Source: Xanthomonas bonasiae | GTDB lineage: Bacteria > Pseudomonadota > Gammaproteobacteria > Xanthomonadales > Xanthomonadaceae | NCBI RefSeq assembly: GCF_017163705.1 | Contig: NZ_JAFIWB010000004.1 | Location: 62,001 to 126,000 of the forward strand | DNA length: 64,000 nt | Direction: 5' to 3' | In this document: positions 47,263 to 54,804 of the stretch, piece by piece | How positions within the stretch are numbered: position 1 is the first letter of the stretch | How the letters are laid out: each line of letters opens with the position of its first letter | Position numbers and translations under genes: made by a program | The notes under the pieces: generated by a model | What the model saw: only the letters and a program-made list of their open reading frames with translations | Databases searched by the model: none | What the model was told of the DNA's origin: nothing

Positions 47263-48393
47263 ATGAGCACCATCGACTTCACCTCGTTCCTGAAACTGAT
47301 GGCGCACCAGAAGGCGTCGGACCTGTTCATCACCTCGGGCATGCCGCCGGCGATCAAGGTGCACGGCAAGATCACCCCGATCACGCAGACGCCGCTGACT
47401 TCGCAGCAGAGCCGCGATCTGGTGCTGAACGTGATGACCCCGGCGCAGCGCGAGGAGTTCGAGAAGACCCACGAGTGCAACTTCGCCATCGGCGTGGCCG
47501 GGGTCGGGCGCTTCCGCGTCAGCTGTTTCTACCAGCGCAACCAGGTCGGCATGGTGCTGCGCCGGATCGAGACGCGCATCCCCACGGTCGATGAGCTGAA
47601 CCTGCCGCCGGTGATCAAGACCCTGGCGATGACCAAGCGCGGCATCATCATCTTCGTCGGCGCCACCGGCACCGGCAAGTCGACCTCGCTGGCGGCGATG
47701 ATCGGCTACCGCAACCAGAATTCCACCGGGCACATCATCACCATCGAAGACCCGATCGAGTTCGTGCACAAGCACGAGGGCTGCATCATCACCCAACGCG
47801 AAGTCGGCATCGACACCGACAGTTGGGAGAACGCGCTGAAGAACACCCTGCGCCAGGCGCCGGACGTGATCATGATCGGCGAGGTGCGCACCCGCGAAGG
47901 CATGGACCACGCCATCTCCTTCGCCGAAACCGGCCACCTGGTGCTGTGCACCCTGCATGCCAACAACGCCAACCAGGCGATGGACCGCATCATCAACTTC
48001 TTCCCCGAGGACCGCCGCAGCCAGCTGCTGATGGACCTGTCGCTGAACCTGCGCGGCGTGGTCGCGCAGCAGTTGATCCCGACCCCCGACGGCAAGGGCC
48101 GGCGCGTGGCGATGGAGATCATGCTCGGCACCCCGCTGGTGCAGGACTACATCCGCGAGGGCGAGATCCACAAGCTCAAGGACGTGATGAAGGAATCCAC
48201 CAACCTGGGCATGAAGACCTTCGACCAGAGCCTGTTCGAGCTGTACCAGGCCGGCGAGATCAGCTACGAGGACGCGCTACGCCACGCCGACTCGCAGAAC
48301 GAAGTGCGCCTGCGCATCAAGCTCGCCCAGGGCGGCGACGCCAAGACCCTGGCGCAGGGCATGGACGGGGTGGAGATCGCCGAGGTGCGCTGA
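47263..48393 (+). CDS. pilU: PilT-like retraction ATPase PilU
   Basis: A 376-residue paralogue of PilT that supports retraction under load. Walker A is GATGTGKST (residues 133-141), with TIEDPIEFVHKHEGC, VIMIGEVRTREGMDHA (Walker B) and LVLCTLHANNANQAMDRI. The C-terminus VRLRIKLAQGGDAKTLAQGM is longer than PilT and typical of PilU. It is preceded by GGAG at a good distance. An intrinsic terminator follows at 48452-48496. Confidence 0.96.
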   Translation: MSTIDFTSFLKLMAHQKASDLFITSGMPPAIKVHGKITPITQTPLTSQQSRDLVLNVMTPAQREEFEKTHECNFAIGVAGVGRFRVSCFYQRNQVGMVLRRIETRIPTVDELNLPPVIKTLAMTKRGIIIFVGATGTGKSTSLAAMIGYRNQNSTGHIITIEDPIEFVHKHEGCIITQREVGIDTDSWENALKNTLRQAPDVIMIGEVRTREGMDHAISFAETGHLVLCTLHANNANQAMDRIINFFPEDRRSQLLMDLSLNLRGVVAQQLIPTPDGKGRRVAMEIMLGTPLVQDYIREGEIHKLKDVMKESTNLGMKTFDQSLFELYQAGEISYEDALRHADSQNEVRLRIKLAQGGDAKTLAQGMDGVEIAEVR

Positions 48394-48451
48394 GCCGGTC
48401 CGTCCGACAGGCGGTCGGGAGGGCAGGCGCAGGCAAGATGACAGGGAATCG

Positions 48452-48496
48452 ACACGACACCGGTTATATGCAGGTCCTCCGCTGGTGTCGTGTTTT
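48452..48496 (+). terminator. Intrinsic terminator of pilTU
   Basis: The 10-bp perfect stem ACACGACACC / GGTGTCGTGT, with a 22-base loop, is followed by TTTT at 48493-48496. It lies 59 bases after the pilU stop. The T run is short, so the confidence is moderate. Confidence 0.6.
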
Positions 48497-48554
48497 CAGC
48501 CAAATGCTCGCAGGAGTCCGTTGAGGACTCTTCAACCCAAGGGAGGGGATCCGC

Positions 48555-49820
48555 GTGAACGACGTGCCTGAGGTGCTCTGGTCGACACAGCCGCATGCCG
48601 GCTACTACATCAATTCGGTGGCGGTGTCCGGCGATGGCAATGTCATCGCCGCCGGTACCTTCTTCCACGAATACAGCAGCGCGTCGCAGAGTGCCGGGCT
48701 GGACGCGGTGCCCGTCGCCCAGCGCAAGATCTTCGAACGCATCGACCCTGCCGCCACGCGCAGCGATGTGCGCGGCAACCAGGACGGGACCTTCGGCACC
48801 TACGCCTGGGATCGCACCGGCAAGCCGCTGCTGGCGAAGGAATTCGACGGCTGGCAGGGCGTGTACTGGGTCGATGTCGCGGCGAACGGGAGCACCGTCG
48901 CCAGCTGCGGCTGGAGGAGCCAGAATCCGTACGCGGGCTTCATCGGGGCCTGGTCGGTGCCCGGCGGCGAGGAACTGCTGTCGTATCCGCTGACTGGGGG
49001 CCGCGGCAACATGGTGTCGCTGGATGGGCGTGGGCTGACCTTGCTGGCCGGTGCCGATCAGGGCTATCTGTTCTGCCGCGGCGCCGCCGCAGCCTTCCCC
49101 GCGCCTGTGTACATCGCGCTGAGCGCTGCCGGCGACACCGTCGTCGCCACGGGCCTCTCCATCGACGGCAGCACCGGGCTGGTGGCCAGCTATCACGGCG
49201 AGATCATCCTGTTCTCGATCGCCTCCGGACAGCCGACGGCGCTGGCGCGCTGGCAGTTGCCCAATGGCGCCTACACCCATACCGCGGCGCTGTCCGGCGA
49301 TGGGCGCAGGGCCTATGCCGGCGCCGGCGACGGCACGCTGTACGCCTTCGACGTGGCCGCGTTCCAGCGCACGCCCGCGCCGGCCTGGAGCGTGGCAGCA
49401 CCGGGTGGCGCGAAGACCATCTACGGGCTGGCCTGCGATGCCGCCGGGGACAAGGTCGCGATCGCCGGCAACGTCCCGCAAGGCGGCATCGTCGCCGTGT
49501 TCGCCGATACCGGCAGCGCGGCCCAGCCGCAGTGGACGGCGTCCAGCCAGTACTCGCCCAACTGCCTGGCGTTCGATCCTGGCGGGCGCTGGTTGGGGCT
49601 GGCCGATGGCCACCCCGACGGTACGCCTGGCGGGTTCACCCTGTGGGATGCGAGCGATGGCGCGCTGCAATGGAACTGGGCCGCGGGCAACATGAGCTGG
49701 CCGATCCGGCTGAGCGGCGATGCGTCGGTGGTGGTGGGCGGCAGCGACGACAGTTCGGTCACCGCGTTCGTCGGCCCCGGTTCGGCCACCGTCCGGAGCC
49801 GGCCGGAGGCGGATGGATGA
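48555..49820 (+). CDS. Cytoplasmic beta-propeller (WD40/quinoprotein-like) protein
   Basis: A 421-residue protein with no signal peptide or membrane segment. It is built of repeated blade-like strands such as INSVAVSGDGNVIAAGTFF, VYWVDVAANGSTVASCGW, TAALSGDGRRAYAGAGDGTLYAFD and CLAFDPGGRWLGLADG. This marks a propeller of about seven blades, as in PQQ-like or WD40-like proteins. No ligand residues can be assigned. It starts with GTG after a strong GGGAGGGGAT, and its stop overlaps the start of the MASE1 cyclase (ATGA). Partnership with that cyclase is inferred from the overlap. Confidence 0.85.
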   Translation: MNDVPEVLWSTQPHAGYYINSVAVSGDGNVIAAGTFFHEYSSASQSAGLDAVPVAQRKIFERIDPAATRSDVRGNQDGTFGTYAWDRTGKPLLAKEFDGWQGVYWVDVAANGSTVASCGWRSQNPYAGFIGAWSVPGGEELLSYPLTGGRGNMVSLDGRGLTLLAGADQGYLFCRGAAAAFPAPVYIALSAAGDTVVATGLSIDGSTGLVASYHGEIILFSIASGQPTALARWQLPNGAYTHTAALSGDGRRAYAGAGDGTLYAFDVAAFQRTPAPAWSVAAPGGAKTIYGLACDAAGDKVAIAGNVPQGGIVAVFADTGSAAQPQWTASSQYSPNCLAFDPGGRWLGLADGHPDGTPGGFTLWDASDGALQWNWAAGNMSWPIRLSGDASVVVGGSDDSSVTAFVGPGSATVRSRPEADG

Positions 49821-51313
49821 CAGGCTGGGACGCCGAGGCGCCGTTCCGCACGCGCGCCGCGGCGCCGCGCCGTCCCGGCGCGCTGCTGATGCTGTCGGTG
49901 GTGCTGGTGGTGGCGTGGTTGGCGGGCTTCGAGTTGGCGCGGGTGCTGGGCTATCAGACGCATGCGAGCCTGTGGTTCCCGCCGGTGGCGGTGACGCTGG
50001 CCGCCTTCATGGTGCTGGGCTGGCGCGGCGCGCCGGCGATCGCCATCGCCTGCGTGCTGGCCACGCTGCTCAGCTTCTATCGCACGACCGAGCATCCGGC
50101 CGTCCCCGGCCGGGCGGTCCTGTGGTACGCGCTGCTGTTCACCGCGCAACAGTTCTGCATCTGGGGCGGACTGGCCTGGCTGCTGCGGCGGGTCGGGCAG
50201 GGGATGTCCTCGACCAGCCTGCCGCGCGCGGTCACCTACTTCATCCTGGGCGGCGGGGTGGCCTCGCTGCTGTCCGCCTGCCTGGGCGGCGCGGGACTGG
50301 TCGTCACCGGCGCCATCGATCTGCCGGCCATGTTCGCCCAGTCGATCCCGTGGGCGATCGGCGACTACGCCGGTCTGCTGGCGCTCGGCCCGCTGGCGAT
50401 CCTCGCGGTGCTGCGTCTGGCCGAGTCCCTGGGGATCGCACCGCGGCCCGGCATCCCGCGCTTGTCGGGGATGATCGCGCCGAGCGGAAGCGCCGCGGGC
50501 TATCTGGTCAAGCTCGCGCTGCTGCTCGGCATCACCCTGGTGGTGATGTGGCTCGCGGCCGCGTTGCCGCGACAGCCGGCGGTGGTCTTCGCGTTGTTCG
50601 TGGTGGTGGTGATCCAGCTGTGGATCGTGCATACCCACGGAATGCTGCAGGCGCTGGTGGCGATCGCCGCCTTCAGCCTGATGATCGCACTGGCCACGCC
50701 GCTGCTGCGGCTCGAGGCGCAGGCGCTCGCGCTGCAGTTCGCCATGATCAGCCTGGCGGCGAACAGCTACTTCGGTTTGGCCGTCCCCGGGCTCTACGCC
50801 GACAACACGCGGCTGCGCCATGCGCTGGTGCGCGATCCCGTGACCGGGGCGCTGTCGCGGACCGGATTCCTGGAACAGGTGCTCAACGATCTGCAACTGG
50901 CCGCGCAGGAGCCACGTCCGTTGGCGGTGATCGTCGCCGACATGGACAACCTCAAGGCGATCAACGACCAGTTCGGACACGCCGCCGGCGATGCGGCCTT
51001 GCGTGCCTTCGTCAAGCGCTGCCGGAGCTGTCTGCGGCCGGGCCAGTTGCTCGGGCGCCGCGGGGGCGACGAGTTCGCGCTGTACCTGCCGCTGACCACG
51101 CCGGACAAGGCGCGCGGGCTCACCGATGCGCTGCGCGGGGCGCTTGCCAATCCCGGCGAGGACGACGGCTTCGCGACCGGGCTGTCGGCCAGCTTCGGCC
51201 TGGCCCTGTGCGACCGGCGGGATCTAGACGCGGAGGCGCTGGAGGAACTTCTCGAACGCGCCGATGCGGAGATGTACGCGGACAAGCGGCAGCGCCGCGC
51301 CTTCGCTCGCTGA
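49817..51313 (+). CDS. MASE1-GGDEF diguanylate cyclase
   Basis: A 498-residue membrane protein. The N-terminal 300 or so residues hold about eight hydrophobic helices of MASE1 type, including LWFPPVAVTLAAFMVLGWRG. The GGDEF domain has DPVTGALSRTGFLEQ and the intact active-site loop GGDEF at residues 416-420, so cyclic-di-GMP synthesis is likely. An inhibitory I-site RXXD is not obvious just upstream (RSCLRPGQLLGRR). It is translationally coupled to the propeller gene upstream. Confidence 0.9.
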   Translation: MTGWDAEAPFRTRAAAPRRPGALLMLSVVLVVAWLAGFELARVLGYQTHASLWFPPVAVTLAAFMVLGWRGAPAIAIACVLATLLSFYRTTEHPAVPGRAVLWYALLFTAQQFCIWGGLAWLLRRVGQGMSSTSLPRAVTYFILGGGVASLLSACLGGAGLVVTGAIDLPAMFAQSIPWAIGDYAGLLALGPLAILAVLRLAESLGIAPRPGIPRLSGMIAPSGSAAGYLVKLALLLGITLVVMWLAAALPRQPAVVFALFVVVVIQLWIVHTHGMLQALVAIAAFSLMIALATPLLRLEAQALALQFAMISLAANSYFGLAVPGLYADNTRLRHALVRDPVTGALSRTGFLEQVLNDLQLAAQEPRPLAVIVADMDNLKAINDQFGHAAGDAALRAFVKRCRSCLRPGQLLGRRGGDEFALYLPLTTPDKARGLTDALRGALANPGEDDGFATGLSASFGLALCDRRDLDAEALEELLERADAEMYADKRQRRAFAR

Positions 51314-51363
51314 CCGCGGTCGACGCGGCGCGATTCGACAAACGCATCGGCCGAGTGCCACGC

Positions 51364-51963
51364 ATGCAAATGGACAACCCCTACGCCGTCCCTGCCGCCG
51401 CGCTGGCGGACGCCGCGCCCGATGCCGCCCCGACCGATCCGCTGGCCGCGCTGTTCGCGCCGTCGGGCATCAAGCTGGCCCTGTTGTGCACGACCACGTT
51501 CGGCTGGTATGCGCTGTACTGGTTCTATCGCAACTGGCAGGCGATCCGCCTGATCTGCGGGCGCCGGCGCATCTCGCCGGTGTGGCGCTCGGTGTTCTCG
51601 CTGATCTGGATCTTCGCCTGCTTCCGCGCTCTGGATCGCTTGATCGGCGCGCACCGCCGCAGCGTACTGGGCTGGTGGGGACCGGCCCTGGCGTATGTCG
51701 GATTGAGCCTGCTGGCGGCGTGGCCGACCCGACTGTCGTTCCTGGCGCTGCTGTCCTGGACGCCGCTGCTCGCGATCAACCGGCGCCTGGTCCGCTTCAA
51801 GCGGGCGCGCGGCTTGCGCGAACGCCCGCAGGAGCGATTCACCGCGTGGACGTGGGTGTGGCTGGCGATCGTCGCACCGTTCTTTTCGCTGGCGCTCTTC
51901 ATGCTGGTGGTGAACGTGCTGCTGCAGCAACCGATCCAGGTGAACTTGCCCGCACCCCGCTGA
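51364..51963 (+). CDS. Small multi-pass membrane protein of unknown function
   Basis: A 199-residue protein with about four hydrophobic segments (for example FSLIWIFACF, WWGPALAYVGLSLLAAW, WLAIVAPFFSLALFMLVVNV). The part after residue 35, LALLCTTTFGWYALYWFYRNW, resembles the small DUF4234-like membrane module, but I would not assign it firmly. A short Ala-, Asp- and Pro-rich cytoplasmic N-terminus precedes it (MQMDNPYAVPAAALADA). An ATG at 51370 is an equal start. It follows the cyclase by 50 bases in the same direction. Confidence 0.75.
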   Translation: MQMDNPYAVPAAALADAAPDAAPTDPLAALFAPSGIKLALLCTTTFGWYALYWFYRNWQAIRLICGRRRISPVWRSVFSLIWIFACFRALDRLIGAHRRSVLGWWGPALAYVGLSLLAAWPTRLSFLALLSWTPLLAINRRLVRFKRARGLRERPQERFTAWTWVWLAIVAPFFSLALFMLVVNVLLQQPIQVNLPAPR

Positions 51964-52089
51964 GCCGGCGTCGCGGGGGGCGGCGCATCGCCGGTCCGGC
52001 ATGCGGTCGCGATCCGTGGATGAAGTTTCATCTGCAACCACCGCCCCGCTTGGTGTCTAATACCGCACCCCCGCGTCTTGCCTATTCCC

Positions 52090-52806
52090 GTGAGCCTCCC
52101 CGATTCCGATCTGCGTCCGGACCTGGACCCTTTGCCCGACGACGGCACCGTCGTCACTTCCGGGCCGCTGACGCCGCCGGCGGATTCGGCCGGCACCGCG
52201 CGCGATGCGCAGGCGCTGCGGCACAGCGTGGCCGAAGACATCCAGGGCATGCTGCTGGCGACGCTGGTGGCCTCGCTGGGCCTGGCGGTGTTCGCCAAGG
52301 GCGGACTGATGATCGGCGGCATGGCCGGGGTGGCGTTCCTGCTGCACTACGCGCTGGGCTGGAACTTCGGCCTGATGTTCGTGCTGGTGAACCTGCCGTT
52401 CTACTGGCTGTCGGTGCGGCGCATGGGCTGGGAGTTCACCCTGAAGACCTTCGTCGCGGTCGCCGCCTGTGGGGTGCTGACCGATCTGCTGCCGCGCTGG
52501 GCGCAGTATTCGGCGATGACGCCGCTGTATTCGGCGCTGGTCGGCGGCGCGCTGGTCGGGCTGGCGATCCTGTTCTTCATCCGCCATCGCGCCAGCCTCG
52601 GCGGCGTCGGCATCCTGGCGGTCTACCTGCAGCGCAGCCGCGGCTGGAGCGCGGGCAAGGTGCAGATGAGTTTCGACGGGGCGCTGATGCTGATCGCGTT
52701 CTTCGTGCTGGCGCCGCCGCAGGTGCTGTACTCGGCGATCGGCGCGGTGGTGCTGAGCCTGGTGCTGATGTTCAACCACCGCTCCGGGCGCTACATGGGC
52801 GTGTGA
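52090..52806 (+). CDS. YitT-family membrane protein
   Basis: A 238-residue membrane protein with five or so helices after a soluble N-terminus of about 45 residues. The Gly-rich GGLMIGGMAGVAFLLHYALG, followed by GLMFVLVNLPFYWL, and GGVGILAVYLQRSRGWSAGK are typical of YitT proteins, whose function is not known. A GTG start at 52090 is preferred; a TTG at 52078 is also open. It is not obviously part of an operon with the upstream membrane protein, from which it is separated by 126 bases. Confidence 0.85.
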   Translation: MSLPDSDLRPDLDPLPDDGTVVTSGPLTPPADSAGTARDAQALRHSVAEDIQGMLLATLVASLGLAVFAKGGLMIGGMAGVAFLLHYALGWNFGLMFVLVNLPFYWLSVRRMGWEFTLKTFVAVAACGVLTDLLPRWAQYSAMTPLYSALVGGALVGLAILFFIRHRASLGGVGILAVYLQRSRGWSAGKVQMSFDGALMLIAFFVLAPPQVLYSAIGAVVLSLVLMFNHRSGRYMGV

Positions 52807-53334
52807 GCGGCACGCCGCTGCGCCTGCGTTGCGCGACGCGCGCAATGCGCGGCGCGTCGGTCTGCGTTGGACGCAGGCGGCGAATGCCGACACCATCGCC
52901 AGGCGGCGCTCGATGCCGTGCCGATCCCATGTGCGTGCAACCGCCTTTGCGGTAGTGGGCGTCCGATCCACCTTTCGCACTTTCATGATGCGCATTCCAT
53001 GCGCTGCGGGCGCGTGACCGCAGCAACAGTTGGAGTCAGGACGCCATGCCTCGGGTGAAGGCATGGCCCGTTCGCAACTGTCTACGGGAGATCCCGCGTG
53101 TCTACGAAATGGCCTTGTCGGCGCGTTCGCCGGCGGCGCATGCTGGTTGCGCAGGCGAGGGGCAATACGCGCGAATGACGTGACGCGATCCACGGGAGTC
53201 ATCGTGCCTGCGATGGGGGAACCGAACTAGATTTTCCAGCGCTTGCCGGTCGGCATCGTGAGCTGCCGCATGGCCGCGCGCCGTCATGGAATGTGGCGTT
53301 TTCAGCTGTCTTTCGCGTACCGAAGGAGAATGCG
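52807..53334. other. Gene-free stretch with two hairpins before the lod-like cluster
   Basis: There is no convincing gene in 528 bp. A 10-bp stem GCGTTGCGCG / CGCGCAATGC (52826-52848, one wobble pair) lies shortly after yitT and may end its transcript. A second perfect 8-bp stem GCCATGCC / GGCATGGC (53043-53067) lies further on. The cluster promoter must be in the remaining part, but no clean -35/-10 pair stands out. Confidence 0.5.
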
Positions 53335-54768
53335 ATGAAGCGTGCGATAGGGTTCGCGGCGTTTGTCTGTGTCTTGATCGCGGCGTGTTCGGCCGTGAAT
53401 CCCGGTCCCGGTCCGGGACCGCAACAGGGCAGTGGCGGCGTGCTGCCGACCAAGCCGGGATCCGTGGCCGGCGCCTGCGTGCCGCCCGGGTCGCCGAATT
53501 CGAACTGGTTTCCGCACGCGAACACGCCGGCGCCGGATTCGACGGATTTCGGTTCCGACAGCACCAATTGCGACTTCCACATCTGGTCGTGGAATGCGTT
53601 CCTGTGGCTGACCCAGGACGTGGGCGGCCAGCCGCGCTTCCTGACCATGACCACCGACGGTATCGGCGGTGTCGCCGACGGCGTGCTGGACCCGTTGATC
53701 GGCCGCGCGCAGCAGGCGCGCACCGTGGAACTGATCGATCAGGCCGGGCCGGACGGGGTGTTGGTGGATCGCAACGGACGCGCGGTCTACTACTCGATCC
53801 ACTCCAACGACGTCTTCGGCCAGTTCATCGCCAGCAACGGCCTGCAGGACCCCAAGCGACTGCGCGCATTCAATCCCGACACGGCCTTTCCGGTGGGCAG
53901 CATGACCCTGAAGGCGGCGTGGAAGGTGGTGCAGCCGGGCGAGGACGTCTCGACGTTCTATACCCGCCAGGCGCAGATCGCGAAGCTGGGCATGCGCAAG
54001 GGCAAGATCGTGGCCACCGCCGACACCGAAACCCAGACCGTGGCGCTGGTCGGCTTCCATATCGGCGGCACGGTCAACGGGCATCCGGAAATGATCTGGG
54101 CCACCTTCGAGCACCAGGACAATGCGCCGGACCTGCCGCAGCCGATGGAGAAGATGCAGCCGAACGACATCGTCTCCGCCAGGGATTGGACGTTCTATCA
54201 GGCCAATACCCCGCTGAAGCAGTGCAACGTCAACGCGGCCGGTTCCGGTGCGCTGACCCTGAACGCGCAGACGCAGACCCTGAGCCCGGTCACCCAGGTG
54301 TGCCGCATGGTGCCTTACGGCGGAGAAAAGCCGTGCCCGAGCGGACAGGACTGCAACATCGACAACATCAAGTCGATGAACGCCTCGGTGGATGGCCAGT
54401 TGAACGATGTGTGGAAGAACTACTTCGAGGTCGGCGCGATCTGGTTCAACCAGATGGACGCGCTGCAGCCCAACTGCACCTTCCAGCCCGGCTCGTCGCT
54501 GGAGTGCGTGCCGCCGGACAAATCGCCGCTGCTCACCGGCTCGATGCGGCTGTCCAATTCCACCATCGAGACCTTCACCCAGGTGCAGAGCACGCAGGAC
54601 AACTGCTTCGCCTGCCACAACACCACCCAGGTGATTTCGCCCGATCCGCGCGCGCAGTCGTTGCCGGGGCTGAACGTCAATCTCAGCCATGTGGTGATCA
54701 ACGATTACTTCCAGGCGCAGCTGCCGCAGAAGGCGCCGCCGGCGCCGCGGCCGGCCGCGCAGCGCTGA
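53335..54768 (+). CDS. Mono-haem c-type lipoprotein upstream of the lodAB-like pair
   Basis: A 477-residue exported lipoprotein. The signal MKRAIGFAAFVCVLIAAC ends in a lipobox. A Pro- and Gly-rich linker follows. One haem c motif, CFACH, is at residues 424-428 near the C-terminus (QDNCFACHNTT). Other cysteine pairs may form disulphides. The rest resembles no family I can name; the middle has a long segment with VELIDQAGPDGVLVDRNGRAVYYS and a late IWFNQMDALQPNCTF. It starts after AAGGAG at good spacing. It lies 36 bases before the LodA-like gene, so an electron-transfer or maturation role for that oxidase is plausible, but unproven. Confidence 0.82.
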   Translation: MKRAIGFAAFVCVLIAACSAVNPGPGPGPQQGSGGVLPTKPGSVAGACVPPGSPNSNWFPHANTPAPDSTDFGSDSTNCDFHIWSWNAFLWLTQDVGGQPRFLTMTTDGIGGVADGVLDPLIGRAQQARTVELIDQAGPDGVLVDRNGRAVYYSIHSNDVFGQFIASNGLQDPKRLRAFNPDTAFPVGSMTLKAAWKVVQPGEDVSTFYTRQAQIAKLGMRKGKIVATADTETQTVALVGFHIGGTVNGHPEMIWATFEHQDNAPDLPQPMEKMQPNDIVSARDWTFYQANTPLKQCNVNAAGSGALTLNAQTQTLSPVTQVCRMVPYGGEKPCPSGQDCNIDNIKSMNASVDGQLNDVWKNYFEVGAIWFNQMDALQPNCTFQPGSSLECVPPDKSPLLTGSMRLSNSTIETFTQVQSTQDNCFACHNTTQVISPDPRAQSLPGLNVNLSHVVINDYFQAQLPQKAPPAPRPAAQR

Positions 54769-54804
54769 TGCGCGCCCCCTCATCCGGATCAGGAGCAGAT
54801 CATC

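Noticed and set aside
53030-53230. Small open frame of 66 codons before the lod-like cluster
   Set aside because: No ribosome-binding site, no family likeness and mixed composition. It is more likely leader sequence.
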